From Rhizobium leguminosarum bv. trifolii WSM2297 (GTDB lineage: Bacteria > Pseudomonadota > Alphaproteobacteria > Rhizobiales > Rhizobiaceae), in NCBI RefSeq assembly GCF_000271845.1, contig NZ_JH719395.1:2511624-2575623 (forward strand): 64,000 bases of DNA. The letters run 5' to 3'. Positions within the stretch are counted from its first letter, which is position 1; every line of letters begins with the position of its first letter. The translations under genes and the position numbers were made by a program. Below are positions 35,079-43,814 of this stretch, piece after piece. The notes below the pieces were generated by a model that was given only the letters and a program-made list of their open reading frames with translations, did not search any database and was not told the DNA's origin.

Positions 35079-36202
35079 GCGCGTCTTCCGGCCGGATTCG
35101 GCGTCTTTCAGCCCTGGTGCGCAAAGAAAGTTTTCAGGCGATCCGTGACCCCAGCAGCATCCTCATCGCCTTCGTGCTGCCGCTGATCCTGCTCTTCCTC
35201 TTCGGCTACGGCGTCTCGCTTGATACTACCCGCACCCGCATCGGCCTGGTGACCGAGGAGATGACGCCGCTGACACAGGATCTGTCGGCCAGTTTCCAGG
35301 CCTCGCGTTATTTCGAGGTCGCCCTCGGCCGCGACCGGCGGCTGTTCGAGGAAGACCTCGTGCTCGGCAAGGTGCGCGGCATCGTCATCATCCCGGCCGA
35401 TTTCACCACGGCTTACACAGCCGGCAACCATCCCGATATTCAGGTGATCGTCGACGGCTCCGACCCGAACACGGCGAATTTCGTGCAGAATTATGCGCAG
35501 GGCGCCGTCGCCAACTGGGAGCGGCAGCGGCAGGCGGACGTCGCCTCCCGTAGTCTCGCCATCTCGGTCGAGCAGCGCTTCTGGTTCAATCCGGAGCTCA
35601 CCAGCCGCAATTTCCTGGTGCCAGGCTCGATCGCCATCGTCATGACGCTTGTGGGCACGCTGCTGACCTCACTGGTCGTCGCCCGCGAATGGGAGCGCGG
35701 GACGATGGAGGCAATGATGGCGACGCCGGTAACGGCGGTCGAACTGCTCGCCGGCAAGATCCTGCCCTATTTTCTGCTCGGCCTGGCGTCGATGACGCTT
35801 TGCGTGCTGCTGGCGGTCTTTCTCTTCGGCGTGCCGTTCCGCGGCTCCGTTGCAGCCCTTTATGCCTTATCGGCCGCCTTCCTGGTCCCGGCGCTCGGCC
35901 AGGGCCTGTTGATCTCGACGGCAACGAAGAACCAGTTCCTCGCCTCGCAGCTGGCGCTGATCTCGGCCTTCCTGCCGGCTTTCCTGCTCTCGGGTTTCCT
36001 GTTCGAGATCAATTCGATGCCAACCATCATCCAATGGATCACCTTCATCGTGCCGGCGCGCTACCTGATCCCCAGCCTGCAGACGGTGTTCCTCGCCGGC
36101 GACATCTGGCCGATGTTCGGGCAAGCGATAGCGGTGATGCTGACGATCGGCGCCATCATGTTCGTGCTCGCGGCCCGCAGCACCCGAAAGAGGATCGGCT
36201 GA
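35075..36202 (+). CDS. ABC-2 type permease, YbhS-like
   Basis: A 375-residue ABC-2 transporter protein: one N-terminal membrane helix (ILIAFVLPLILLFLFGYGV), a large external domain (about 50-170) and a C-terminal cluster of five helices with the conserved VAREWERGTMEAMMATPV motif. It pairs with the next gene to form the membrane channel of the efflux pump. It starts inside the ATPase stop codon (ATGA). Confidence 0.9.
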   Translation: MSASSGRIRRLSALVRKESFQAIRDPSSILIAFVLPLILLFLFGYGVSLDTTRTRIGLVTEEMTPLTQDLSASFQASRYFEVALGRDRRLFEEDLVLGKVRGIVIIPADFTTAYTAGNHPDIQVIVDGSDPNTANFVQNYAQGAVANWERQRQADVASRSLAISVEQRFWFNPELTSRNFLVPGSIAIVMTLVGTLLTSLVVAREWERGTMEAMMATPVTAVELLAGKILPYFLLGLASMTLCVLLAVFLFGVPFRGSVAALYALSAAFLVPALGQGLLISTATKNQFLASQLALISAFLPAFLLSGFLFEINSMPTIIQWITFIVPARYLIPSLQTVFLAGDIWPMFGQAIAVMLTIGAIMFVLAARSTRKRIG

Positions 36203-36203
36203 G

Positions 36204-37313
36204 ATGTGGACAAGACTCTACGCCCTCATCGTCAAGGAATTGCTCGCCGTGCTGCGCGATCCCAAGGGCCGCGCCATCCTGATCGGCCCGCCGATCGTCC
36301 AGCTTCTTGTCTTTTCCTATGCCGCGACGCTCGAAGTGCGCAATGTCGACGTGATGATCCTCAACCGCGACAGCGGTCATTGGAGCCAGGAACTGATCGA
36401 GCGCATCGATGGTTCGCCGACCTTCCGCCGGATCGAGATGGCGGGAAGCCAGGCGGACATCAGAAATGCGATCGATACCCAGACGGCGATTGCGGCGATA
36501 GAGATCGGCCCGGATTTCTCGCGCAGTATCGAGGCGGGAACGCCGGCTGATCTGCAGGTGGTGCTCGACGGCCGCCGCTCCAACGCCTCGCAGATCGTCG
36601 CCGGCTACCTCCAGCAGATCGGCGGCGCCCTTGCCGCCGAAACACCGGCAGGCAGAAGCGCCGGCGCCGGCATCGTCTCATCGGTGCCGCGCAACTGGTT
36701 CAACCCGAACCTCACCTACCAGTGGTTTATGGTGCCGAACCTGATCGCCAGCATCGCGCTGTTAATCGGCCTGATCGTCACGGCTTTGTCGATCGCCCGT
36801 GAGCGCGAGCTCGGCACCTTCGACCAGTTGATGGTCTCGCCGCTGCGTATGCACGAGATCCTGATCGGCAAGCTGATCCCGCCAATGATGATCGGCCTCT
36901 TCCACATCACCGTTTATATCCTCGCCGCCGTCTTCCTGTTCGAGGTGCCGCTGCGCGGCTCGCTGTTCCTGCTTTACGGCAGCGCGATCTTCTACCTCGG
37001 CTCGGTCGCCGGCCTCGGTCTCTTCATCTCAGCACTATCGATGACCCAGCAGCAGGCAATCCTCGGCGCCTTCCTGTTCATGGTCCCGGCCATGCTGCTC
37101 TCGGGCTTCGCGACGCCGATCGAGAACATGCCGGCATGGCTGCAGCCGGTGACCCTGATCAATCCGCTGCGTTATTTCCTGGTGATCGTCAAAGGCGTTT
37201 TCCTCAAGGATATCCCCTTGAGCGAGGTGGTGAACCAGACGATCCCGCTGGCGCTGATCGCCGCCGTCACTCTCAGCGCCGCCGCCTGGCTCTTCCGCCG
37301 GCGGCTGGAATAA
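36204..37313 (+). CDS. ABC-2 type permease, YbhR-like
   Basis: A 369-residue paralogue of the preceding permease with the same layout: N-terminal helix, external domain, then SIARERELGTFDQLMVSPL and four to five C-terminal helices. It starts one base after the preceding stop codon. It completes a CecR-YbhG-YbhF-YbhS-YbhR-type export operon; in E. coli this pump affects tolerance to antibiotics such as cefoperazone and chloramphenicol. Confidence 0.9.
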   Translation: MWTRLYALIVKELLAVLRDPKGRAILIGPPIVQLLVFSYAATLEVRNVDVMILNRDSGHWSQELIERIDGSPTFRRIEMAGSQADIRNAIDTQTAIAAIEIGPDFSRSIEAGTPADLQVVLDGRRSNASQIVAGYLQQIGGALAAETPAGRSAGAGIVSSVPRNWFNPNLTYQWFMVPNLIASIALLIGLIVTALSIARERELGTFDQLMVSPLRMHEILIGKLIPPMMIGLFHITVYILAAVFLFEVPLRGSLFLLYGSAIFYLGSVAGLGLFISALSMTQQQAILGAFLFMVPAMLLSGFATPIENMPAWLQPVTLINPLRYFLVIVKGVFLKDIPLSEVVNQTIPLALIAAVTLSAAAWLFRRRLE

Positions 37314-37384
37314 CACACCCAGAGAATGCTTCGGCCGCCTCACAGAATGTGAACCAGCCTTCCAAAGCGTGACTCTCTCTTGCC

Positions 37385-37409
37385 GGAACCTCGCTTAGGC
37401 GCGGTCGTT
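37385..37409 (+). promoter_or_regulatory. EcfG-type general stress promoter ahead of the glycine-zipper gene
   Basis: GGAAC at 37385-37389 and CGTT at 37406-37409 are separated by 16 bases, matching the alpha-proteobacterial EcfG consensus. It lies 33 bases before the ATG at 37443. The EcfG, NepR and PhyR genes are 16 kb away in this window. Confidence 0.7.
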
Positions 37410-37442
37410 ACCCAAATGCAACCCCAGCAAAGGAGAAGCAAA

Positions 37443-37838
37443 ATGTACAAGATCCTACTTGTCTCCAGCGCCCTTGCGCTGTCGTCGCTTGCCACCAATG
37501 CTCTGGCTGACGGTGCCGTCACCGGTGCTGCCGGTGGCGCCATCACCGGCGCAATCGTCGGTGGCCCCGTAGGTGCTGCTGTTGGCGGCATAGCCGGCGG
37601 TGTTGCCGGCGCCGTCGTCGATCCGCCGCCGCGCGAGGTCGTCACCTATGTCCAGCAGCAGCCTGCTCCGACCGCATCCGTGGTGGTCGAGCAACCGATC
37701 GTCGTCGGCAAGCCCCTTCCGGCTGATGTCGTCGTGACGCCGGTGCCTGACAATCCGAAATATGCCTATACGGTCATCAACAATCGCCATGTGATCGTCG
37801 AGCCTAGCACCCACCGCGTGGTGCAAGTGATTGAATAA
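37443..37838 (+). CDS. Small secreted protein with glycine-zipper and DUF1236-like C-terminus
   Basis: A 131-residue protein: signal peptide (cleavage after NALA, residue 22), a glycine-zipper stretch (AAGGAITGAIVGGPVGAAVG) that may insert into membranes, then a Pro/Val-rich linker and a C-terminal DUF1236-like segment (VVVTPVPDNPKYAYTVINNRHVIVEP). AAAGGAG precedes the ATG. An EcfG-type promoter directly upstream suggests induction in the general stress response. A strong terminator follows. Confidence 0.8.
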   Translation: MYKILLVSSALALSSLATNALADGAVTGAAGGAITGAIVGGPVGAAVGGIAGGVAGAVVDPPPREVVTYVQQQPAPTASVVVEQPIVVGKPLPADVVVTPVPDNPKYAYTVINNRHVIVEPSTHRVVQVIE

Positions 37839-38051
37839 TCAACCTGCCGAAGCCGCCTGTTGCGGCTCGGCTACCTCCGGCCCCGCTTCGGCGGGGCCTT
37901 TTTTCGCGCGTTTGCGCCAGCGGCCGGCCAGCGTGACCAGGACGGCAAGCGGTCGCGGCAGCCCAAAACCCTGCGGCGGCACCTCAATCGAGATGCGCTC
38001 GCCGTAAAGCTTGCCCTGGTTGAGCGATAGAATATGGATACTGGAAAGCAT
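37839..38051 (-). CDS. Small protein of unknown function
   Basis: A 70-residue frame. The ATG at 38051 is preceded by GGAGGATCGGCTC, a strong ribosome site, which is the main support. The product has no signal peptide; residues 15-45 contain KLYGERISIEVPPQGFGLPR and a basic stretch RWRKRAKK, and the C-terminus is Ala/Glu-rich. The last third overlaps the terminator of the converging gene. No family recognised. Confidence 0.5.
   Translation of the reverse strand: MLSSIHILSLNQGKLYGERISIEVPPQGFGLPRPLAVLVTLAGRWRKRAKKGPAEAGPEVAEPQQAASAG
37879..37904 (+). terminator. Rho-independent terminator after the glycine-zipper gene
   Basis: Stem GGCCCCGC/GCGGGGCC with a TTCG tetraloop, followed by TTTTTT. 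It lies inside the 3' part of the small minus-strand orf, which is unusual but possible. Confidence 0.9.
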
Positions 38052-38147
38052 GAGCCGATCCTCCATCCGGTTCGATGGGATCAGCCTGGCCCAAGCGGCC
38101 GATTGGGTCCTTAAAGCCACGTTAAAAGCTGCAAAACTTCCAAAAGC

Positions 38148-39683
38148 CTATGCGCGCGCCCGCATCCCGGCGAGCGCCAGCCCTTCCAGAACCGGCGCGA
38201 AGCGCCGCGGATTCTTGGCCGCCTGACCGGCCAGGATGCTCTCCAGCGTCACATCGGGCGCGATCGCCTCCAGAGCCTGCAGGAACTGCCGCGCCTCCGT
38301 CATATGGCCGAGATGCGCGTGCGCCGCGATCAACATCCAGTAGGTCGGGTCGAAATGGGCATTAAGCGCCAGCGAGCGCGACGCAAATGAAATTGCCGCC
38401 TGGTAATTGCCGCGGATGACTTCGGCCATCGCGATGGCGGTCAGCGAAAAACGCGCATCCGGATCGCGCGGTCCGAGCCGCAGTGCACGGTGCAGGCGCT
38501 CCAGCGCGTGATCGATATCGCCGCAATGCAAGGCTGCGGTACCGGAACAGGCCGCAACGAAAAGATCATTGGGATTGGCGGCTGCGGCGGCTTCCAGCAC
38601 GGCCATGCCACCTTCATAATCCTTGCCGGCCTGCACCAGCGCCATGCCGCAATGCGCCATCAGGCGAGGATCGCCGGCGCAATGCTGAAGACCGCGACGC
38701 GCAAGACTGACGCATTCCGCCGTATCATCCTCTCCGAGCCGCGGCCAGCCCATGGCGATGCGATGTTCGAGCGCCCAGGCGGCGTGCGCCAGGATTGTCG
38801 CGTTTTCCGGCTCAATGGCGAGCGCCTCACGCAACAGTGCATAGGCGACGGCATTGTTTTCGATCGACTCGTCGATAATCGCGGCAAGCGCGCGCAGATA
38901 CAGATCGTAGACAGCCGGGCTGTTCGGCCGGTCGCGCCGCGACCGTTGGATTTCGGCGATTTCGATCGTCGGCTCGACGGTCGAGGCAACCCGCTCGGTA
39001 ATATGGTCCTGGAAGGCGAACATGCTGCTGATGCCGTCTTCGAAATGATCGGCCCAGAGATTGGCGGCCGTCACGCCGTCGACCAGTTGCACATTGATGC
39101 GCACCTGCGCGCCATCCCGCCGGATGCTGCCTTCGAGCACATAACGCACCCCGAGTTCGGCGGCCACCTCGCGCACATCGATGCTGCGCCCCTTGTAGAC
39201 GAAGGCCGAGCGGCGCGAGACGACGGAAAAGGACCGGAAGCGCGAAAGCGCGGTGATGATCTCCGTCACCACACCATCGGCGAAATAGTCCTGGTCGGCG
39301 TCGCCGCCGAGATTGACGAAGGGAAGAACCGCCACGGTCGGCGGCTGCGGCGCCACCGTCGCCATACCGGCATCCTCCTGGCGCGGCAGACGATAACCGA
39401 CCCGGGGAACGGTGACGATCCAGTCCGTGCCATTGGGTCTTGCCCCGAGAAGCTTCCGGAGGGCGGCGATCTGGACCGTGAGGTTGCCTTCCTCCACCGC
39501 GAGTCCGGGCCAGGCCCGGTCTATCAGATCCGCCTTGGTGACGACGCGCCCATCGGCCTCCAACAGCAAGCCGAGCAGGGCGGCCGGCCGCGGTCCTGTC
39601 GCCACGGACTTGCCCTCCCGCCACAGGCTTGCTGTCACGGGATCAAAAAGGAACGGACCAAAGGAAAGCGCCGAGCTGCCCAT
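38148..39683 (-). CDS. CadC/OmpR-type winged-helix protein with TolB-like domain and TPR repeats
   Basis: A 511-residue protein. Residues 5-100 are an OmpR/PhoB-type DNA-binding winged helix (GRVVTKADLIDRAWPGLAVEEGNL and VPRVGYRL). Residues 115-235 resemble the FlgO/TolB-like domain found in adenylate-cyclase-type regulators (VAVLPFVNLGGDADQDYFADG, YVLEGSIRRDGAQVRINVQL). The C-terminal half is tetratricopeptide repeats. No membrane segment is apparent. It is probably a one-component transcription factor. The ATG at 39683 starts the winged helix; upstream frame is rejected. It stands alone, so targets are unknown. Confidence 0.78.
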   Translation of the reverse strand: MGSSALSFGPFLFDPVTASLWREGKSVATGPRPAALLGLLLEADGRVVTKADLIDRAWPGLAVEEGNLTVQIAALRKLLGARPNGTDWIVTVPRVGYRLPRQEDAGMATVAPQPPTVAVLPFVNLGGDADQDYFADGVVTEIITALSRFRSFSVVSRRSAFVYKGRSIDVREVAAELGVRYVLEGSIRRDGAQVRINVQLVDGVTAANLWADHFEDGISSMFAFQDHITERVASTVEPTIEIAEIQRSRRDRPNSPAVYDLYLRALAAIIDESIENNAVAYALLREALAIEPENATILAHAAWALEHRIAMGWPRLGEDDTAECVSLARRGLQHCAGDPRLMAHCGMALVQAGKDYEGGMAVLEAAAAANPNDLFVAACSGTAALHCGDIDHALERLHRALRLGPRDPDARFSLTAIAMAEVIRGNYQAAISFASRSLALNAHFDPTYWMLIAAHAHLGHMTEARQFLQALEAIAPDVTLESILAGQAAKNPRRFAPVLEGLALAGMRARA

Positions 39684-39810
39684 GCGAAAGCATAACGCGA
39701 AAATATTGCAGACTGAAAGCGATCCGACGCGGTGCAAAGAAAAGCCGCCGTGGAAGCCAGGCCCTACGGAATTGCCGTCGCAGAAATTAGTCGCAACTTC
39801 CGACGCTGGT

Positions 39811-40248
39811 TCAGGCCCTGTAGGCGACGAGCACAGCGCCGCCCGCAATCAGAATGACGCCGAGCCAGTTCGGAAGCGTTAAGCGTTCGCCGAGAAACAG
39901 CACGGCAAAGACCGATACGAAGACGACGGATAGCTTGTCGATCGGCGCGACACGAGCGGCATCGCCGAGCTTCAGGGCCCGGAAATAGCAAATCCAGGAT
40001 GCGCCGGTGGCAAGGCCCGAGAGGACCAGGAACAGCCAACTCCTGCTCGACACCGAGGACGGCTCCTGCCAGTTGCCTGAGATAGAAACCATCATTGCCG
40101 CCGCCAGAAGAATGACGATGGTGCGAATGAAGGTGGCGAAGTCGGAATTCACGTTCTCGACGCCGACTTTTGCGAAAATCGCCGTAAGCGCAGCAAAGCC
40201 GGCGGAAAGAAGCGCCCAAAGCGGCCAGCTTGTCAGAAGGCTCTTCAT
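39811..40248 (-). CDS. EamA-family transporter, single-repeat form
   Basis: A 145-residue membrane protein with five hydrophobic helices, equivalent to one of the two EamA repeats in the usual 10-helix transporter; PIDKLSVVFVSVFAVLFLGERLT is the diagnostic segment near the end. It would need to dimerise. Related short forms are common in rhizobia and resemble small drug or metabolite exporters. It sits alone between the regulator and the ThuB-like gene, on the same strand. Confidence 0.8.
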   Translation of the reverse strand: MKSLLTSWPLWALLSAGFAALTAIFAKVGVENVNSDFATFIRTIVILLAAAMMVSISGNWQEPSSVSSRSWLFLVLSGLATGASWICYFRALKLGDAARVAPIDKLSVVFVSVFAVLFLGERLTLPNWLGVILIAGGAVLVAYRA

Positions 40249-40288
40249 GCGGCGTTCCTTGCCCTATTACACATCATCCTAAGGCAGA

Positions 40289-41332
40289 TCAGACCTTCAG
40301 CTCGCGCCGCTCACGCTCGGTCACCATGGCGAGGTCGAGCACCTTCTGCAGGTTGGCGGCGTGGCGGAAGTTCGGGTCGGGCTGAATGCCAGTTGCGACG
40401 GCCTCGGCAAAACGCTCATAATTGGTTGCCACCGGTTCAACCTCGATCTCAGTCCAGGTGGCCGTTTCGACACCCTCACCGAGGCAGCCGTGCAGCTCGG
40501 AACCGCCGGGACGATGGATCACCTCGAGGCTACCCCTCTCGCCATAAATGCGCAGCTTCAGCTCGTTCAGATGGCCCGTCGCCCAGCGGCTGGCATGGAT
40601 GACGCCAAGCGCGCCATTGGCGAAATCAACCGACATGGTGAAACTGTCATTGGCATCGAGCAGATATTCGCCGATCTGGCCGCCCGGCGCCTTGTTGAAG
40701 GTCTTCAGCCGCGCAAAGACGTGGTCGATGTCGGTCGCCGCACCATAGGCGGCAAAATCGAGAATATGGATGCCGACGTCGCCGAGCACGCCATTCGAGC
40801 CGTGGCCGGTAGACAACCGCCACAGCCAAGTCGATTCCGTCCGCCAATCGCCCCAGGCGCGCGACACCAGCCAGCTCTGGAGATAGGAGGCTTCCACATG
40901 CCTGATCGTGCCGAGTTCGCCTGATAGCACCATCTCGCGAGCGCGCTGCAACGGCGCGACATTGCGATAGGTCAGATTCACCATGTTGATGACGCCGGCC
41001 TTTTCGGCCGCCTCCGTCATCTCCAGCGCCTTGGCATAGTTCTCCGCCAGCGGCTTTTCGCAGAACACATGTTTGCCCGCGGCAATCAACGCCATCGTCG
41101 TCGGGTGATGGATCCGGTCGGGCGTGACGTTCGTCGCCGCATCGAATTCACCCCAGGCGATCGCCTCCTCCAGTGAAAGAAACCGCTTCTCGATGTTGAA
41201 CTTGTCGGCGAATGCCGAAAGCCGCTCGGGATCGGTGTCGACGGCGCCGACCACCGTCACGCCGTCGATGAGCGGGAAGCGGGCGAGCTGGTTTTTCGCC
41301 ATCACCCCCGTGCCAAGAACGAGTAGTCGCAT
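40289..41332 (-). CDS. Gfo/Idh/MocA-family oxidoreductase (ThuB-like)
   Basis: A 347-residue NAD(P)-dependent sugar dehydrogenase. The N-terminal Rossmann fold starts LLVLGTGVMAKNQL, followed by VFCEKPLAEN with the catalytic Lys of the EKP motif, and a C-terminal domain with DVGIHILDFAAYG containing the active-site His. It lies 9 bases after a ThuA-family gene. The pair resembles thuAB of Sinorhizobium meliloti, involved in trehalose/maltitol breakdown. The thuEFGK transporter is absent here, so the substrate may differ. Confidence 0.87.
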   Translation of the reverse strand: MRLLVLGTGVMAKNQLARFPLIDGVTVVGAVDTDPERLSAFADKFNIEKRFLSLEEAIAWGEFDAATNVTPDRIHHPTTMALIAAGKHVFCEKPLAENYAKALEMTEAAEKAGVINMVNLTYRNVAPLQRAREMVLSGELGTIRHVEASYLQSWLVSRAWGDWRTESTWLWRLSTGHGSNGVLGDVGIHILDFAAYGAATDIDHVFARLKTFNKAPGGQIGEYLLDANDSFTMSVDFANGALGVIHASRWATGHLNELKLRIYGERGSLEVIHRPGGSELHGCLGEGVETATWTEIEVEPVATNYERFAEAVATGIQPDPNFRHAANLQKVLDLAMVTERERRELKV

Positions 41333-41341
41333 GGATGCTCC

Positions 41342-42127
41342 TCAGCGGTAACCGGCTTCGCCGGCTTGGTGCAGTCTCGGGCCGCGTTCGACGATCGGCT
41401 CCAGTGCCTTTTCTACCGGCACATTTGGTGCGTCGGTAATACTCGTCAACGATCCCTCAGGGTTATAAGCCCACTTCACGCCGTTGATCAGCACCTTCTG
41501 GACATTGGCGTCGTGATAGGTCGGATAGGTCTCGTGGCCGGGGCGGAAATAGAAAATGTTGCCGGCGCCGCGCCGCCAGGTCAGGCCCGAGCGGAACACT
41601 TCGCCGCCCTGGAACCAGGAGATGAACACCGTTTCCAGCGGCTCCGGCACCGAGAATTGCTCACCATACATTTCTTCGTTTTCAAGCTCGAAATGCTCAC
41701 CGATGCCTACGGCGATCGGATGTCGCTGATTGATCGTCCACAGACGCTCGCGCTCGCCCGCCTCGCGCCATTTCAGCGCGCAGGGCGTCCCCATCAGCCG
41801 CTTGAAGATCTTGGAGAAATGACCGGAATGCAACACGAGCAGGCCCATGCCTTCCCAGACGCGCTTGGCGACACGCTCGACGACGACGTCGGAGACCGCG
41901 CCATGATCCTTGTGGCCCCACCAGGTCAGCACGTCGGTTTCGGCCAGGCGGGCTTCGCTGAGACCGTGTTCCGGCTCCTGCAGCGTCGCGGTCGTCGCCG
42001 AGATACTAGGATCAGTATTCAGCGCGTTGGCAATCGTCGCATGCATGCCTTCCGGATAGATGCCCCGGACGATTTCATTGGTATTCTCGTGGATATTCTC
42101 TCCCCAGACGACGGTGCGAATGGCCAT
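41342..42127 (-). CDS. ThuA-family protein (trehalose-utilisation type)
   Basis: A 261-residue protein with the glutamine-amidotransferase-like ThuA fold: [18 protein letters not shown] at the N-terminus, [35 protein letters not shown] and [23 protein letters not shown] near the end. ThuA acts with ThuB in conversion of 3-keto sugar intermediates from disaccharides. CAGGAGCACATC precedes the ATG. It is the first gene of a two-gene operon with the oxidoreductase. Confidence 0.87.
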   Translation of the reverse strand: MAIRTVVWGENIHENTNEIVRGIYPEGMHATIANALNTDPSISATTATLQEPEHGLSEARLAETDVLTWWGHKDHGAVSDVVVERVAKRVWEGMGLLVLHSGHFSKIFKRLMGTPCALKWREAGERERLWTINQRHPIAVGIGEHFELENEEMYGEQFSVPEPLETVFISWFQGGEVFRSGLTWRRGAGNIFYFRPGHETYPTYHDANVQKVLINGVKWAYNPEGSLTSITDAPNVPVEKALEPIVERGPRLHQAGEAGYR

Positions 42128-42321
42128 GATGTGCTCCTGTAGAACCTGGAAGTATCGATAGGCGGGAAAGCAGAAAATTCAAAGCGCTTTGGAAAACGGC
42201 GCCGGCTGCGCCTCAGTCTCCTCCACGTCCAAGCAACACATAGTCCTTTGTCAGGAATTTGACAAAGGGGAAAATCTCTCAGATGAAGTGTGAAAGAGTC
42301 CTGGAAAATATTGCAGCAATA

Positions 42322-42663
42322 TCAATGCGAAACGGATTTCGAGAACAGGTTGACGACGACCACGCCTGATATGATCAGTCCGAGCCCGACGACTGCCGGC
42401 AGGTCGAGCCGCTGCTTGAAGAATATCAGCCCTACCGAGGAAATCAGCACGATTCCCAAAGCGCTCCAAATCGCATAGGCGATGCCGACGGGAATGCTCT
42501 TCAGCGTCAGCGACAGGCAGTAGAAGGCGGCCGCATAACAGGCGACGACAAGCGCCGTCGGCCCGATGCGGGTAAATTGCTGCGACAGCTGCGGCGCGGT
42601 CGTACCGATGACCTCGAGCACGATGGCGGCAAACAACAGCCCGTAGACGGCAGCCTGGCTCAT
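42322..42663 (-). CDS. Small multidrug resistance (SMR) family transporter
   Basis: A 113-residue, four-helix protein. The essential membrane-embedded Glu is in LFAAIVLEVIGTT (residue 17), and YAIWSALGIVLIS with LDLPAVVGLGLIISGVVVVN matches EmrE/SugE-type proteins. It exchanges protons for cationic drugs or guanidinium-type compounds. It lies 17 bases after the TetR gene, so the regulator and pump form one operon. Confidence 0.9.
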   Translation of the reverse strand: MSQAAVYGLLFAAIVLEVIGTTAPQLSQQFTRIGPTALVVACYAAAFYCLSLTLKSIPVGIAYAIWSALGIVLISSVGLIFFKQRLDLPAVVGLGLIISGVVVVNLFSKSVSH

Positions 42664-42680
42664 GGCGAAATTCCTTCGGA

Positions 42681-43244
42681 TTATTTCCCGGTCAGTTCGA
42701 TAAGGCGATCGATCAGATCCCGTCTCACGACGCCGTCGATATCATGGCTTTCCAACGTATCTGCGAACCACAGCCCGTCGGCGGCGAAACGCACGACCTG
42801 TGCGTCGAGGGAGGAGTCGGTGCCGATATATTCCTCCGCCCGCGCCTGCACCCATTGGCGCCAGCGAAGACGCAGCCGGGGTTCGGCAAGAAGCGCGATC
42901 GTCACCTGCGTCCAGCTCCTGGAATCGTCGGGACGATCCTTGAGACCGGATACCGCCCTGACATAAGCGCGGGTGAAGCGGCCCTGCGGCAGCGGATCGC
43001 CGCGCATCAGCTCCTCGATGTCAGCGTCGAACTTTTCAAGCAGGCTCTCGAACAGCGCATCAAGCAGCGCATTCTTGGTCGGGAAGTGATGCAGCAGCCC
43101 ACCCTTGCTGACGCTGGAGGCGGTCGAGACCGCATCGAGCGTGACCGCGGCCATGCCTTCGCTGGCAGCAAGGCGCGCGGCGACATCCAGCAATTGCTGG
43201 CGCACGAGAGCGGGCTGTTTCTTGCGATGGTGAGCGTTGGACAT
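42681..43244 (-). CDS. TetR-family repressor of the adjacent SMR pump
   Basis: A 187-residue regulator. The helix-turn-helix is VTLDAVSTASSVSKGGLLHHFPTK near residue 35-60. The C-terminal ligand domain (RFTRAYVRAVSGL) resembles TetR_C_33 type proteins. A perfect palindrome lies 14 bases upstream of the ATG. It is translated first and the SMR gene second, the usual autoregulated efflux arrangement. Confidence 0.88.
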   Translation of the reverse strand: MSNAHHRKKQPALVRQQLLDVAARLAASEGMAAVTLDAVSTASSVSKGGLLHHFPTKNALLDALFESLLEKFDADIEELMRGDPLPQGRFTRAYVRAVSGLKDRPDDSRSWTQVTIALLAEPRLRLRWRQWVQARAEEYIGTDSSLDAQVVRFAADGLWFADTLESHDIDGVVRRDLIDRLIELTGK

Positions 43245-43257
43245 GGCTTACAAAGAT

Positions 43258-43271
43258 ACCGTCCGGACGGT
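43258..43271. promoter_or_regulatory. Palindromic operator of the TetR-SMR operon
   Basis: ACCGTCCGGACGGT is a perfect 14-bp palindrome, ending 14 bases before the repressor ATG at 43244. This sequence type is typical for TetR regulators of SMR and related efflux genes. Confidence 0.8.
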
Positions 43272-43422
43272 TTTGTCAAGAAGAATCGGCTGAACGCCCT
43301 GCGATCCCGACATTATGCGCGAGATGCCGCGGCAGGTTTATGACAGTTGCGATCATTTTCCATCAGGTGCATGAAGGATCGGGGAATGGCGTGAGCAATG
43401 GGATGGCATCGGGGATGGTTTC

Positions 43423-43812
43423 GTGACGGAAAAGGTCACCACACTCTATGAAGCGATCGGCGGCGATCCCGTCGTGCGGGCGCTGACGCACCGCTTCTAC
43501 GCGCTGATGGATACGCTGCCGGAGGCAAGCAATGTGCGCGCCGTGCACCCGCCGAGCCTTGAGGGCAGCGAAGAGAAATTTTACGAATATATGAGCGGCT
43601 ATCTCGGCGGCCCGCCGCTTTATACCGACAAACGCGGCCATCCGCGCCTGCGCAGCCGCCACTTCGTCGCCGAGATCGGCCCTGTCGAGCGCGACGAGTG
43701 GCTGCTCTGCTTCCGTCGCGCCCTTGATGAAACGATATCAAGCCAGGCGTTGCGCGATCTGATCTGGGCGCCGGTCGAACGGCTCGCCTATCACATGCAG
43801 AACAAGGAATAA
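43423..43812 (+). CDS. Group II truncated haemoglobin
   Basis: A 129-residue 2-on-2 globin. LYEAIGGDPVVRALTHRFYALMD holds the B10 Tyr region, PPLYTDKRGHPRLRSRHF the E/F segment with proximal His, and VERDEWLLCFRRAL the conserved Trp at G8, typical of group II. Such globins bind oxygen and NO and help detoxify reactive species. The start is GTG with GGGGATGG upstream. It is followed after two bases by a DUF423 membrane protein. Confidence 0.88.
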   Translation: MTEKVTTLYEAIGGDPVVRALTHRFYALMDTLPEASNVRAVHPPSLEGSEEKFYEYMSGYLGGPPLYTDKRGHPRLRSRHFVAEIGPVERDEWLLCFRRALDETISSQALRDLIWAPVERLAYHMQNKE

Positions 43813-43814
43813 TC

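Noticed and set aside
38490..39695. 401-codon frame antisense to the winged-helix/TPR regulator
   Set aside because: No ribosome site, family motif or sensible context.
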